Translations under genes and position numbers: made by a program
The notes under the pieces: generated by a model
Told to the model about the DNA's origin: nothing
Database searches by the model: none
What the model saw: only the letters and a program-made list of their open reading frames with translations
Source of the DNA: Daphnia pulex
Lineage: Eukaryota; Arthropoda; Branchiopoda; Diplostraca; Daphniidae
Assembly: GCF_021134715.1 (NCBI RefSeq)
Contig: NC_060017.1
Location: 5,890,001 to 5,954,000, forward strand
Reading direction: 5' to 3'
DNA: 64,000 nucleotides
In this document: piece by piece, positions 38,830-52,050 of the stretch
Layout of the letters: each line of letters opens with the position of its first letter
Numbering within the stretch: the stretch's first letter is position 1

Positions 38830-38890
38830 ATGAGTCTAACCCGGAAGCCTAGTAGTGACTAATCGCTCCCCAGTAAAACTTGCCTCGCAC
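38830..38890 (+). other. tRNA-like box motifs (uncertain)
   Basis: The GC-rich patch at 38,690-38,940 contains a sequence resembling a tRNA A box (TGGTCGAACGG, about 38,791-38,801) and a stem-loop with CATGA/TCATG arms near 38,818-38,834. There is no good B box or acceptor stem, so this is not a functional tRNA. It sits directly beside the foldback repeat and could be part of an old SINE-like element. Confidence 0.15.
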
Positions 38891-38945
38891 TCTTCTCTCC
38901 TCTTCCATTTCCAGGTAATCTCCCTGGATCTACGCCGACACTGCA

Positions 38946-39473
38946 TGTGCGAGTTTTAGCAAGCAATCCGCCACCCAATTTGACAAAAAGTGATAGTTTG
39001 TTTTCACGGAAATTGCGTCAGACGGTTACAAAATTTCTAGTTCAACAATCTCATGTAGAAATTTGCATCTAGTCTATTGGTGCAAATTGCGATTCTTAAG
39101 CTTGATTAATTTATGTGATGTGTTAAAAGCTATTGTGAGTAGCCAATATTGAACTAATTCGCTTTTTCAGAATAATTTGAAGAGAGATCACAAGAAAATT
39201 TAAAAATAACAAAGTGATCTAAAACCAAAATATTCAGAAAAAGGCAAAAAGTGGATTAGTTCAATTATTTAGCTACCCACAATCGCTTTTAACACATCAC
39301 CTAAATTAATCAAGCTTAAAGAATCGCAATTTGCACCAGTAGACTAGATGCTAATTTCTACATGAGATTGTTGAACTAGAAATTTTGTAACCGTCTGACG
39401 CAATTTCCGTGAAAACAAACTACCACTTTTTGTCGAATTGGGTGGCGGATTGCTTTCTAAACAGCCTCGCACA
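38946..39473. repeat. Long foldback (inverted repeat) of about 528 bp
   Basis: The left arm (about 38,946-39,194) and right arm (about 39,212-39,473) are near-perfect reverse complements over about 210 outer bases, with only scattered changes, and pair less well toward an A/T-rich loop of roughly 20 bases. Outer ends read TGTGCGAG on the left and CTCGCACA on the right. No clear target-site duplication flanks it. It has no coding capacity. It could be a foldback transposon or MITE, or a hairpin RNA source. Confidence 0.9.
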
Positions 39474-39604
39474 AAAAAAATTGTCTTGAACCGGACGCTC
39501 TGTTTAATGAATTTTTTATTTTGCAAGTGTTCAATTATATATATAGTTACATACATTTTATATACAATGCATTTTATTTATTAAAATTTAATTATACATA
39601 TACA

Positions 39605-39722
39605 ACAATTGTGTGAATGTTGGGTGTTTGGTGTTTGTGGGGTTTTAGGAATGGATGTGAGTGGATAGGTGGGATTGGATGTTGGTGCTTATGAGGTTTG
39701 AGGAATGGATGTGTAAGTGGAA
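39605..39722. repeat. G/T-rich degenerate minisatellite
   Basis: Two diverged units of about 55-60 bases share GTTTGGTGTTTGTGGGG-like and AGGAATGGATGTG motifs. Strand asymmetry is strong, with G/T on the plus strand. Confidence 0.6.
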
Positions 39723-40004
39723 GTAGGGAAGGTATGGACAGGAAGGTATAGGTTAACAACAGTTTTTATCACAAAGTACAGCATATTCATTATAAATATA
39801 CCTCACTTCTTTTAGTAAATCATAACCACATACCCCACCCCAACTTCCTCCTCATTTCCCCATCCCGGACATGTTTATTATTTGTTTGACATAATCCTCC
39901 CCGTATTACTTTTTTTGTTTCTTATCAACATGTAAAAGGTAAACTGCATAGACACGAATAGCAATTAAACACAATATTGGATGTCACTTCTGTAGCACAA
40001 AACC

Positions 40005-40145
40005 AACACCTTGGATGCACAAGAAACAGCAACTTGATGCAGATATCTTTAACCACCATAGGCTGCAACAACACACCACCTTGGACAGGAACAGCAACTT
40101 GATGCAGATATCTTTCACCACCAAAGGCTGCAACAACACCACTGT
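40005..40145. repeat. Tandem duplication, ~65-68 bp unit, two copies
   Basis: A unit containing CAGCAACTTGATGCAGATA occurs at about 40,027 and again at 40,092, with matching flanks (ACCTTGGA upstream, GGCTGCAACAACAC downstream). It creates a repeated peptide in a minus-strand open frame that I do not regard as a gene. Confidence 0.85.
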
Positions 40146-41465
40146 TACATAAACATGAACCTATAAACAAAATAAAATTAATCTTCAGCATCATTGGAAA
40201 TCCTGTACGAAACTAAAAATAATATGCTACATTATATCACTTCAAATATTCAACCCAAATATTATATGGCAACATTATCTTATACCTATCGTGGAAACTT
40301 AAATTAATAAATTTACATGAAACTAGATGACTAATTTAAGATTTAAATACAAATTCATTTAAACTTTAAAGGATACTCAACAATGGAACAAATAAACAAA
40401 ACTTCTTTTGGAATTTGCCTTTCTTGCATACAACAAACTCCCCTTTAAAAAATCCATAACACAACCCTGAAGGAAATAGCTGTTGACTATATGAAATCCC
40501 AAAATGTTAAAACTAACCAACGGATGCAAAGCTTTATCACATTTTAATTGTAAAATCTAAACTGGATAAGATTGTCACCTTCAAATAGTGTATGTGTTCA
40601 TGATGTTCACAGCAAAGGTAAATGTGACTTCCATGCAGCCTGCACGATTGGATGGAAGCCCTAGATTGGATGGCTCAAGTTCCTTTTATTAAGAGGCGCC
40701 TGCAATCAAACATTACAAATGTTATGATCCACATATATTTCAATCAGTTTAATTGTTAATTTTACCATTGTACAAGCAGAATGTTACTCAGCTTCTCGGC
40801 GTGGTGGACAGCATGGTTTCCAAGTCTTTCAGCATCAAAATTCGTCTACAAATAAAAAATGAAATTAAACACTTTCAGGCCACTTTCAAACATGCAATAG
40901 AATTTAATCGAATAAATTATACCAAGAATAATAGCAAGCTCACGAACCGCCGACCCAAACCAACTAAAACCCATCACAAATTCTAAGAAATGCCTAACAA
41001 GTAGCACTCTAGTTAATTAAGATAACATCAAAACCCCAAGCAAATAAAAATGGCGACTCTTTCTCTCAGAAGTCAACCTCATGATTCAACTAACAAAGAA
41101 CCAAGCAGGTAGAGGCTAAAGGGCTAGCCTAGGCCCAACAACTGAACTGAAGACAAACCTGGCCACAAGATGTCATCTTCAGTGTCTCAGCCAACAACAT
41201 GGTGCCAACAACAATAACAATTTTTAAAAAATTATTACGACTAAATCCATTAAGGGAACTTCACACTTTGATGGGTGGACCAATTTATACCAAATTCGTC
41301 AATCACTTCAATCAGGCTCTGAGAAGAGCGACTGATTTGGAAGTGGAGGACACGGAACCAACTGAAATTTACTTTTATTTCATCTTCGCTCAACGCCTTC
41401 GTATCGAGAGTCTTGCTAAAATTAGAAACAAAAATAACAAGCAGAAAAAAAAAAATTGACACTCA

Positions 41466-41765
41466 CGCACTATTGTTACGCAAGATTGTTGAAGATTGCA
41501 ACCGCAGTTCTTTCTTTTGAGGCGTCATTCCCTAGAATATTTTCCATACATCTGATCATCACCTAAAGAAGAAATAACAGGAATTAGTATAAACTTTACA
41601 ATAAACATACACCACAAATATTAAGAGAATTTCAGTTGGATATTTTGCCTTTGTGTCAGACGTCAGTCTAAATTTACTTCATTTAAAACTGTAATAGATG
41701 AACAGTCTGGATTATTAAATATGTTTTCCCACATGGACTGTTTAACTGTTAGAAGAAATCAGACA
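41466..41765 (-). repeat. Duplicated segment, copy 2 (inverted relative to 37.7-38.0 kb)
   Basis: This is the partner of 37,680-38,025. On the minus strand it keeps a TTTAG acceptor at about 41,567 and a GTGAGTG donor at about 41,460. Relative to copy 1 the putative exon has a 4-base length difference, so the frame is not conserved. Downstream on the minus strand, an open stretch 41,446-41,250 follows a plausible acceptor, but I recognise no protein. Confidence 0.6.
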
Positions 41766-41769
41766 TTAA

Positions 41770-43060
41770 TAGCTATTTTTCATGTGGGAATAGAAGTGGA
41801 GGAAATTTTAAAAATACAAAATATTAAATCAACAATAAGAAGAATATCGTCAATGTAGGATACAGATGACAATAGATACCATATGATTTGTGTTTTTCTT
41901 TTCTCCAGGTTCAGTTAACACTGACTTTAACTGACGGAACTTTCAATTTGCTGGCAATACCAGCATGACTCACTTAATTCACTAGGCATACAACTGTTAG
42001 CAGGAGAACAGCTAAGATCTTTCAATTCATATTTCACATGGATTAGCCCTACTTAGAAAGAATACTTTGATCTACAATATTTGTAGAAAGATGCATTCTT
42101 CTTTTCTTCAGGTTCAATTTAAATACTCACTTTAACTGAGCCAACTTTGAATATGCTTGACTTTCATGGAATCTACAAGACAACGACCGATGAAAATTGT
42201 CAAAGCTTATCTGCTTTACAACATTATGCTACTTAACAAACACTTTGAAATATTTAATAGATCACGTTATAGATTAAGTACTGCATCGAAACGTAAGACA
42301 CAACAGCAACCATGAAGGGACTACCAGCTGTACTTCATGCACTAACAATGGAGCCATTGTTGTTATTAAACTGCAGTGGCACCTGGTGATGGATTTCGAA
42401 ACTTTTCCGCTCAGTACAAAAGTTAAATGTGTAATAAAAAAAGCGTCGGATTGAAAATATTGCTGACGAATTAGCAACCAGAAATGCTTTTTAAACGTAA
42501 GTTCATTAGGGTTCTTCGCAAAAAAAAAATTGCTCAGTCAAAATGTAGCCTGATCGAGCGGTCGAGCCTGATGGATTCGTTTTCCAAAAAGCCTGTAGGG
42601 AAATGTTCAAATCCCAGGTTGTATTACACGATTACCTTGACAACACAACACCTCAACACGAAAATTGAACAATGATCTAAGAAAAAAATAAAAATCGTGC
42701 AGACGATTCAATTTACAACCACAAATTCAAGAGTCAAACGTAAAATGACTAAAATCTGCCTTCGACAAGGCACTGTTAAGATAGCGGGGTATTGCATTAA
42801 CATTAACTCACCAAATTTTACAACCAAATTTTTAAATAATTTTAACAATTTCATGGGTTTAGTTTTCAGTTAAAATACAAAACATAGTACTTTTTAAGCA
42901 ACAAAAAGGTGACGAGTCGACAGCAGTAGTTCCTCAAGGACGCTGTCTTGGCAAGTCACGAGGGTCCTAGGTATACTGAAAGATAAGACGGACAGCCAGA
43001 GATCAGTTGCAGTTAAGCTTCTTTTAATTTCTTTTATCTCAAAGTAAAAGTAACACACAT
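41770..43060. other. Intergenic stretch with no supported gene
   Basis: A/T-rich and without recognisable coding sequence. A degenerate tRNA-like segment lies at 42,545-42,622, described separately. A minus-strand AATAAA (43,075-43,080) could be the poly(A) signal of the RasGAP gene. Confidence 0.45.
42545..42622 (+). pseudogene. Possible tRNA-derived pseudogene or SINE head
   Basis: A sequence like a type-II tRNA A box (TGATCGAGCGG, 42,551-42,561) is followed at the right distance by a B-box-like TGTTCAAATCC (42,604-42,614). The 7-base ends GTAGCCT and AGGTTGT can pair with G-T wobbles, and a 4-bp anticodon-like stem encloses a 7-base loop. The T-arm stem does not pair well. A functional tRNA is unlikely; a decayed tRNA or tRNA-derived SINE fits better. 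Confidence 0.25.
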
Positions 43061-43575
43061 AGATAAAACTCTTTTTTATTGGCAACCTGCAATCGCTTCG
43101 ACACTTCGATTGACACAATACACAGGACATTGTAACCATCAAATGCGTTTTCAGTTTCTTTTTTGAAATCTTCACGGTAAGATACTTAAAAAAAAACGAA
43201 AAAAAAAACAGGTTTCTATACGCGACACGATAGCAATTATTGTTATTTTTCAGATGGCAGCAGACTAGCGAGGATGAATTTTTTCAATTATAGTTGAACA
43301 AAAATGAATTATGGCACGCATATTTAACATTTATCAGTGGATTAATCAGTTGCGCTGATCAAACCATGATTTATCACACTGACAAATTTTTCCGTCGATT
43401 ATTGCTAGTAATTTTCTTCGTTCATTGTCTTATCAGAAACGTCATCGTTGGATAGCGTGGGGAACGAGGAAGACGACTAATCTCTGCAAGAAAATAAGCT
43501 AGTTGGATGTGCAAACCGATTCCATTTCACCCAAGCCATCACCAAGCTTACGGTTCTCGTAATAAAAGAATGTAA

Positions 43576-46500
43576 TCAGCGAATCATTTCCATGTACTTT
43601 TGCTTGTGCTTGGTGAGCATTTCGGTTACGGTCACCAGTTTCTTGATTGTAAGCTGCCGAAAAAAAGAAAGAATTAAAATTATGGCGGCGTTACGATGAG
43701 TTAACTGTGTAAAATGTAGCCTACCTTTGATTTGGCCATCAACTGCAAATCTTTTAAATGCGTAACACAAATGTGGTGCAATGTACCCAAGTCTCTAGCT
43801 GGATCTCCTCGAATACCGGCGTCATCCGATTCAGGTTTTTCGTCAACACTCTAGATGTATACAAGTTGTTAAGATCACTAATAAGGCTATGTTTGAATAA
43901 AGAGTCCAACCGAGAGGAGGTCCAAGTAGTACACCATTCGTTCCTTGTTCTTGAGTATGAAAGGGTTGACCACTTCCATGTAAGGCTCCTTGCCACCGAA
44001 TTCGACAAGATTGGCTAGATTCTGAAGACATTTGGCCACCATAATGAGCGAGCGAGACGCATTGTGCGAGGGGGTCTCAGCGATGAGGTTAAAATTGCGA
44101 GGGTTTAGAATGGCCGGGCACAGAAGACGAAGGAAAATGAAACCGCTGACAACCCGAGTGCGAACCAGTCGCTCTTGAGGCCATCGCGACCTTACCTTTT
44201 TCTGCAAACATTTGCAGATGTATCGAATTGTCCTAAATTGACAAAAAAAAACTTGTTTCAGTATCGGCCAAACAATTTGCGATGAATTTGATGACGAACT
44301 TAGGACAGGCTTCAGCAGACATCAAGATGGACTCCGTAATTTCATCCAAAATCAGAAGAAGAAACTCGGCATTTGCACATGCATCACCTCCGGGGTCCAT
44401 TTTGGAGGGATTCAACTAGATAGTTAAAAAGTCATATTAACATCTCCACTAGAAATTGGATTCTATGCATTTCGGATTACTTCACAGGATTGTTTAGCTT
44501 CCATCAATTTATGAATTGTTTCACTAACGGCAGCTATCAAGAACGGGGTGCAAATTGATTTCATGTAATGATCCATCAATGTTGTTGTCAAGGAGGCAGC
44601 TCTAAACAAAGTTGATGTTTCTTCTTCCTTGTCAATTTCGGCATCATTGAGAGTCTGAAGTAAGTCAGCTTCCTTACGCTCATGCCTGTAAGCCAAAAGA
44701 TTATAAATCAATACATACTTGTAAATGAAATGATTAAAATTCAAACCTAAAAACTCGCAGCAAAGACGTTGCCAGTGGAACGCGGTCCAAATGGCATAAA
44801 TCGGCCAATGCACGCACAGCCTCCAATTGAGGATCAAGCAATAATTCTAAAAAATGACCAATGTTTTAAATTCGTCTTGATTTTAAGGTAGAACAACGAA
44901 CCTTTAAGAGGGGAATATTCTTCTTCCGGCATAATCAGATCATGCAAATATCTGGTGCGCAACCTTATGGTTCCCCATTCACCTACCGGTGTCATCCCAG
45001 AGAGATTGTACCTGGGACATTAAAAATTTATGTTGTAATAAAGTAAACGAAACAAACTAAGCCTGATGTACCATTCTTCTACTTCGTCGCCGTTACTTAG
45101 GTTGGAGAACTCGACCGTTAGTTCTGCAACTTCAGAATCTTTCGAACGTTTTCCCTTGTTGCAGATGGTTAGAGTTAACGTCAGTACATCCGGCGGAATG
45201 TCATCGAGCAAGAATTCTTGGTCCCAAACTGGATCAGGTCCGTTGAAGAACCTTGTACGAGCCACTTTTACCTAAGTTTATAGAAAGAAATAGTTTACTT
45301 TGAAAAACAATTGCAGATATTAAAAAAAAAAGCATTTCACACCTGATTGAGTGCAATGACGCAATATGGATTTGGGACCAGTCGCTGGGGCAAGCGATGG
45401 GCTTCCAAGACTGTCAAATGAAGACAACGAAGTTCTCGAAGACGATTAATTTTAGGGCTTCGCGCAACCTGTGGGGCGCAGAGCGGCTTGAGCGCGGCGA
45501 TCCATTCAGTTGCAGACTCGGCATTGGGTGCTGCAAGGTAAGTCACCGTTGCTAGACAAGGCAGAGCTCGCTCAACTAGCTGCATGCAAAAGCTCCGATC
45601 AAACAAGGAATCATGAACCTAAGTTTTTAAAAAGTCATATTTAAAAACTTGTGTAAGATATCCAATAAATATTGAAAGGTACTTGATATAGGTAGGAACA
45701 AGAAAGATCAATGAGTCCGCGAGGTTTGGTGCGCTTTGGATTGTCAAAAAAGTAAAGGCGGTCTTCGCCGTTGTCGCTCTGAAGCACAAAATATAGGCTT
45801 TTCCACTTTTTATTCTTTTCGCTCTTCTTATAAAGGTATCCCTGCATGCGGGCGTTCATAGATTTTTTAACGCCCGTTTGCTCCCGACATTCACGAAGTG
45901 TGGCGTAAATCTTTTCGGCGCATGATGAAACATCTCGTATTGGGTCGAGGCGTAAACCTGTGCTGGAGGCACCGCCATCCGTTACCGATCGAGAACTGGG
46001 AACGAGCATACCCAACGTGTGACCTGTTTATTGGAAGATATTTGAAATGGTAAATTGCACATCAGATTGCATGTAAAGATATCTTACCTTCAACAATTTG
46101 CTCAGTCTTATAGCGATTGATGACAGCGTCGAGGCAGTTAAATGTTCTTCCTCCCATTAAATAGCGAACACCCTTTTTTTCAATTCGGAAGCGCTGGATT
46201 TGGTTGTTTATGTGGAAGAAAAGGGAGTAATCACCAGGGGAATTGTCACTGGGTCGTACTAGAAAACTGCCAGGGCCAGCTGCAAATAAGAAATGGTATT
46301 AACGGATTCTATTTGCGAGATTACGGGCAAAAAATCCAAGTACCTTTAACGAGCATATCAACAGCCTCCTCCTTGGTGATGTTGTCATGAAACCAGCTAA
46401 ACACCTGATTAGGGTCAATGGTTTCGTCGATATTTTCGACCAGATCTTGAAACACCAGGCCCTGCTCACCGGTACGATGTGCCGTCACCCACAGCCAGCC

Positions 46501-47543
46501 TTCGCCCATGTCGTTGTGTACGAAAAATATGTCACCCTTATGAAATCTTAAAGAGAAAATTATTCATATAAATCAGTGAGCTTAGAAGCAGTTCAAGAAA
46601 ATTCAATAGAGCATATGCTTACGTTAATTCATCGGTATCAGGCATTCTTGTGTAAGGAAGAATGGCCACAACCTTCTTTTTATCGTTGACAGGTTCGGGA
46701 GGAGGCACAGGATGAACCAGTCGTTCTTTCTTCAGCAGATCAGCACAGCTTGTATAGTAACCGACTAGTTCTGACAGAGAATCGAACTGCCGTCCACCAA
46801 TGTAGAAGTCACCGCACACTGCCGACACTCTAAAGTGATTGACGCCCGTTCTACCCAAGTATGAAAGCACGTATGACCCGGGTTTTCGGTCCGATTCTCG
46901 AACTAAGTAGGCTCCCAATTTACCAAAGTCGCGTAGTCGACTTTCTGAGCCAAATCTGTCCAATCTCCCATGATACCATCTATAAAAAGAAAAGATAAAA
47001 ACAAACATGTTATTAAGTTTCACAGAACGAAAAAAATTTCCTTCATAAATGGTTTGTTGACATTACTGAAAAGTTGATAAATGAAAGGTATGATGCTGGG
47101 TAAAAAGTTACAACAATTTTGACTAGGTGAAACGATCTATAGTACATTTTTAAATCTGGCATTTTCTCAATGTTATTCAATCTTAATTTTATGTTTTATG
47201 GCTTTCTTACAGAAGACGTGACAGCTAATCGCAGTTGAACAGTTCAACCTAATCAGATCTTGGTGGTAAATATAATGAATTTGTTATGACACAACTAAAC
47301 AATAACTGTAACCTACTCTGTTTCTGGTGGGGCAACGAGAGCAACATAACCGTCGATGTCGTCCGTTTCCGCTTGTGATGAAGCGAAAGGATCGAATTCT
47401 TCGACACCCAAATCGACGTTATCATCACTACCCGTGCTAGGAGATGCGTGTAATTTTTCCTTCTCCCTTTCGAACTTTGGTTCCTTTTCCTTCGTGGATG
47501 ACGAGCGGCTTACACCGAACGCTCCTCTTATGAAGTCCGCCAT
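43576..47543 (-). CDS. p120 Ras GTPase-activating protein (SH2-SH3-SH2-PH-C2-RasGAP)
   Basis: Fourteen minus-strand exons: 47,543-47,317; 46,979-46,623; 46,546-46,344; 46,279-46,088; 46,023-45,683; 45,618-45,343; 45,271-45,072; 45,011-44,902; 44,846-44,747; 44,685-44,481; 44,415-44,300; 44,232-43,911; 43,850-43,725; 43,653-43,576. All phases agree, giving 950 residues (human RASA1 1047; fly vap about 950). Domain order by approximate residue: SH2 at 77-160 (WYHGRL, YLVRES), SH3 at 176-236 (VAILPYT, DTDELTFHKGD), SH2 at 246-325 (SFLVRPSDN), PH at 383-485, C2 at 495-620, RasGAP at 650-930. The arginine finger is Arg at about 697 (TLFRA), and the FLRLLCPAILNPR and LQNLANLVEFG motifs are intact, so GAP activity is expected. 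It speeds GTP hydrolysis by Ras and is recruited by phosphotyrosines. It shares a 660-bp upstream region with the Mpv17-like gene. Donors of exons 11 and 12 are weak (GTTCGT, GTTGGA). Confidence 0.96.
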
Positions 47544-48203
47544 CACGAAAACTAATTTCTCCCACTACTGACATTTAGGGCCATGTTGTCACGTCGTTCT
47601 AATCCCGACCATCTCTAATCAACGGACAAACTAGCCTTGCTCAATGCTCTCTATCATAATAAATATTTCTTATATTATCTTTTAACAGCATTAATGTATT
47701 TCTGTATTATTGCAAATAACTGGGGTGGTAGACTAATTCTAACTGTATTGATTATAGGATTCACTTACAATTTTTTGTCATTGCATTATTACATTAAATG
47801 AGTTCGATTTCTCACATTTCGTTGCCTAGCCAACTAAACATGCGTGTTTATCCGGTTTAACGGGTTTATCTTTCTTCGTGATTTCGTCATTTTCGTGTTA
47901 CTTCTTTGCAATTTGGTCATTTGATTTCATCAATTTTTTAAATTTTCAGGAATTTCTAAAAGTTCAGCTAATAGAAATTTTCCCCATTTTAAATTATCCA
48001 ACTGTGATAAATTTGTAAAAAAAAGAAAAAAAAGAAATCAAATCCTGTCGGTTTGGCAACCCTTTGAATAACATCAGTTGCCTAACCCAAACCCATTGAA
48101 ATCATGTAAACACCAGCAGCTGAGTGTGTTTGACTTTGTGTGCAAAGTCCACTGCCACATTTGCTTTATTTTAGAGAAGTGTTGTAAAAGAATGTGAATT
48201 AAG
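47544..48203. promoter_or_regulatory. Shared head-to-head upstream region (RasGAP / Mpv17-like)
   Basis: The 660 bases separate two start codons on opposite strands. No gene lies between them. The interval is A/T-rich without an obvious TATA box near either start. A bidirectional promoter is plausible from the layout alone. Confidence 0.5.
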
Positions 48204-48943
48204 ATGTTACGAAAATTTACCGTGCTTTTTACCAAGTATCCTATTTCGAGAGGCATGGTTGTGTATGCAATTTTATGGCCCAGTTCAGATTTATGTCGTC
48301 AACTGGCAACTAGTGGGATTAAAAAGGATAAAACGTATAATTTCTCTTTACAGCATACAAACCCTATTTAGCACATTGAGGAAAATTTTTGTTAAGTTTG
48401 TTTAGTACATAACATTAAAATAATTAATTTTTAATTAAGTGGATGACATTTTATTTTATTTTAGGACTCCTGTTGATTTACCGAGACTGGCCAGGTTCTC
48501 TTTATTTGGAACTTTATGGGTTGCTCCTACAGTGTTCACCTGGGTAAAGATATCAAGTAGGCTTATTCCTGGATCGAGCCTACGGGTAGCTGCAATCAAA
48601 GCAATATTAGAACAATTTACATATGGTCCTTTCAGCATCATTTCCTTTTACTTTGGAATGAATCTACTAGAGGGTAAGAGCAGCAATGAAGCATGGCACG
48701 AAGTTGAAAATAAATTCCTACAAACGTGGAAGGTAACCAGATAAAAAATCACTAAAAGTTACAGAGAATCATTATATTTTTTAAAAATGTGCAAATCTAT
48801 TTCAGACTGGAGTAAAATTCTGGCCTGTGGTTCAGACTTTCAATTTTGCACTGATACCTGAAAGGAATAGAGTAGTATTTGTTGGTTTGGCAAGTTTCAT
48901 CTGGACTGCGTATCTTTCATTCATGGAAGCTAGCTCATCATAG
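48204..48943 (+). CDS. Mpv17/PMP22-family membrane protein (Mpv17-like)
   Basis: Exons: 48,204-48,334; 48,465-48,732; 48,806-48,943, giving 178 residues, the usual size for the family (about 175-200). Start ATG at 48,204 gives MLRKFTVLFTKYP, matching the amphipathic N-terminus with a conserved Tyr-Pro. The C-terminal signature is clear: KFWPVVQTFNFALIPERNRV (WPxxQxxNFxxxP), followed by a last membrane segment. There are about four hydrophobic helices. Family members are channel-like proteins of the inner mitochondrial or peroxisomal membrane; which organelle applies here cannot be read from sequence. It resembles the MPV17L branch, but I do not assign an orthologue. It lies head-to-head with RasGAP and tail-to-tail with AGPS, with 368 bases between stop codons. 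Confidence 0.92.
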
Positions 48944-49215
48944 TACAAAAGGTCAAACCTTGTGCATTTGTAAAATCTTGCACAATTCACACACACCAAG
49001 TGCAGCAAAGTCAAATGTTTTTACAACGTCCGTAAACAAATATATTAAGAAGCGCTAATTTCGGCTTTCTGTTTATTTCCTCATTTAAAAAAAAAAGAAA
49101 ACGAACAACAAACATCTTAAGAAGGATAATAGAAAAGCACTGTCGGTATTTAAAAAAAAATAAAATAAAATATGGCAGAATCAGAATTTTCAATTGTTGT
49201 ATCAAGGTCCATGGG

Positions 49216-49221
49216 TTTATT
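49216..49221 (-). terminator. Poly(A) signal of the AGPS gene
   Basis: AATAAA on the minus strand, about 90 bases beyond the AGPS stop. On the plus strand an AATAAA near 49,159-49,164 could serve the convergent Mpv17-like gene, so the two 3'UTRs may nearly touch or overlap slightly. Confidence 0.5.
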
Positions 49222-49311
49222 TTTTAGAGTAAAATGAAAATTTGTAATTGATGTAATTGAATGATCTCGATATTGAGCGGATTCAACCAAGAATGTCAAG
49301 GAAACTAATAT

Positions 49312-52050
<2,739 letters not shown>

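Noticed and set aside
39925-40194. 89-codon minus-strand frame with an internal peptide repeat
   Set aside because: The repeat is explained by a DNA tandem duplication; no other coding sign.
41199-41459. Possible coding exon on either strand
   Set aside because: The minus-strand peptide follows a plausible acceptor but matches no family I know and cannot be joined in frame to the duplicated segment upstream.
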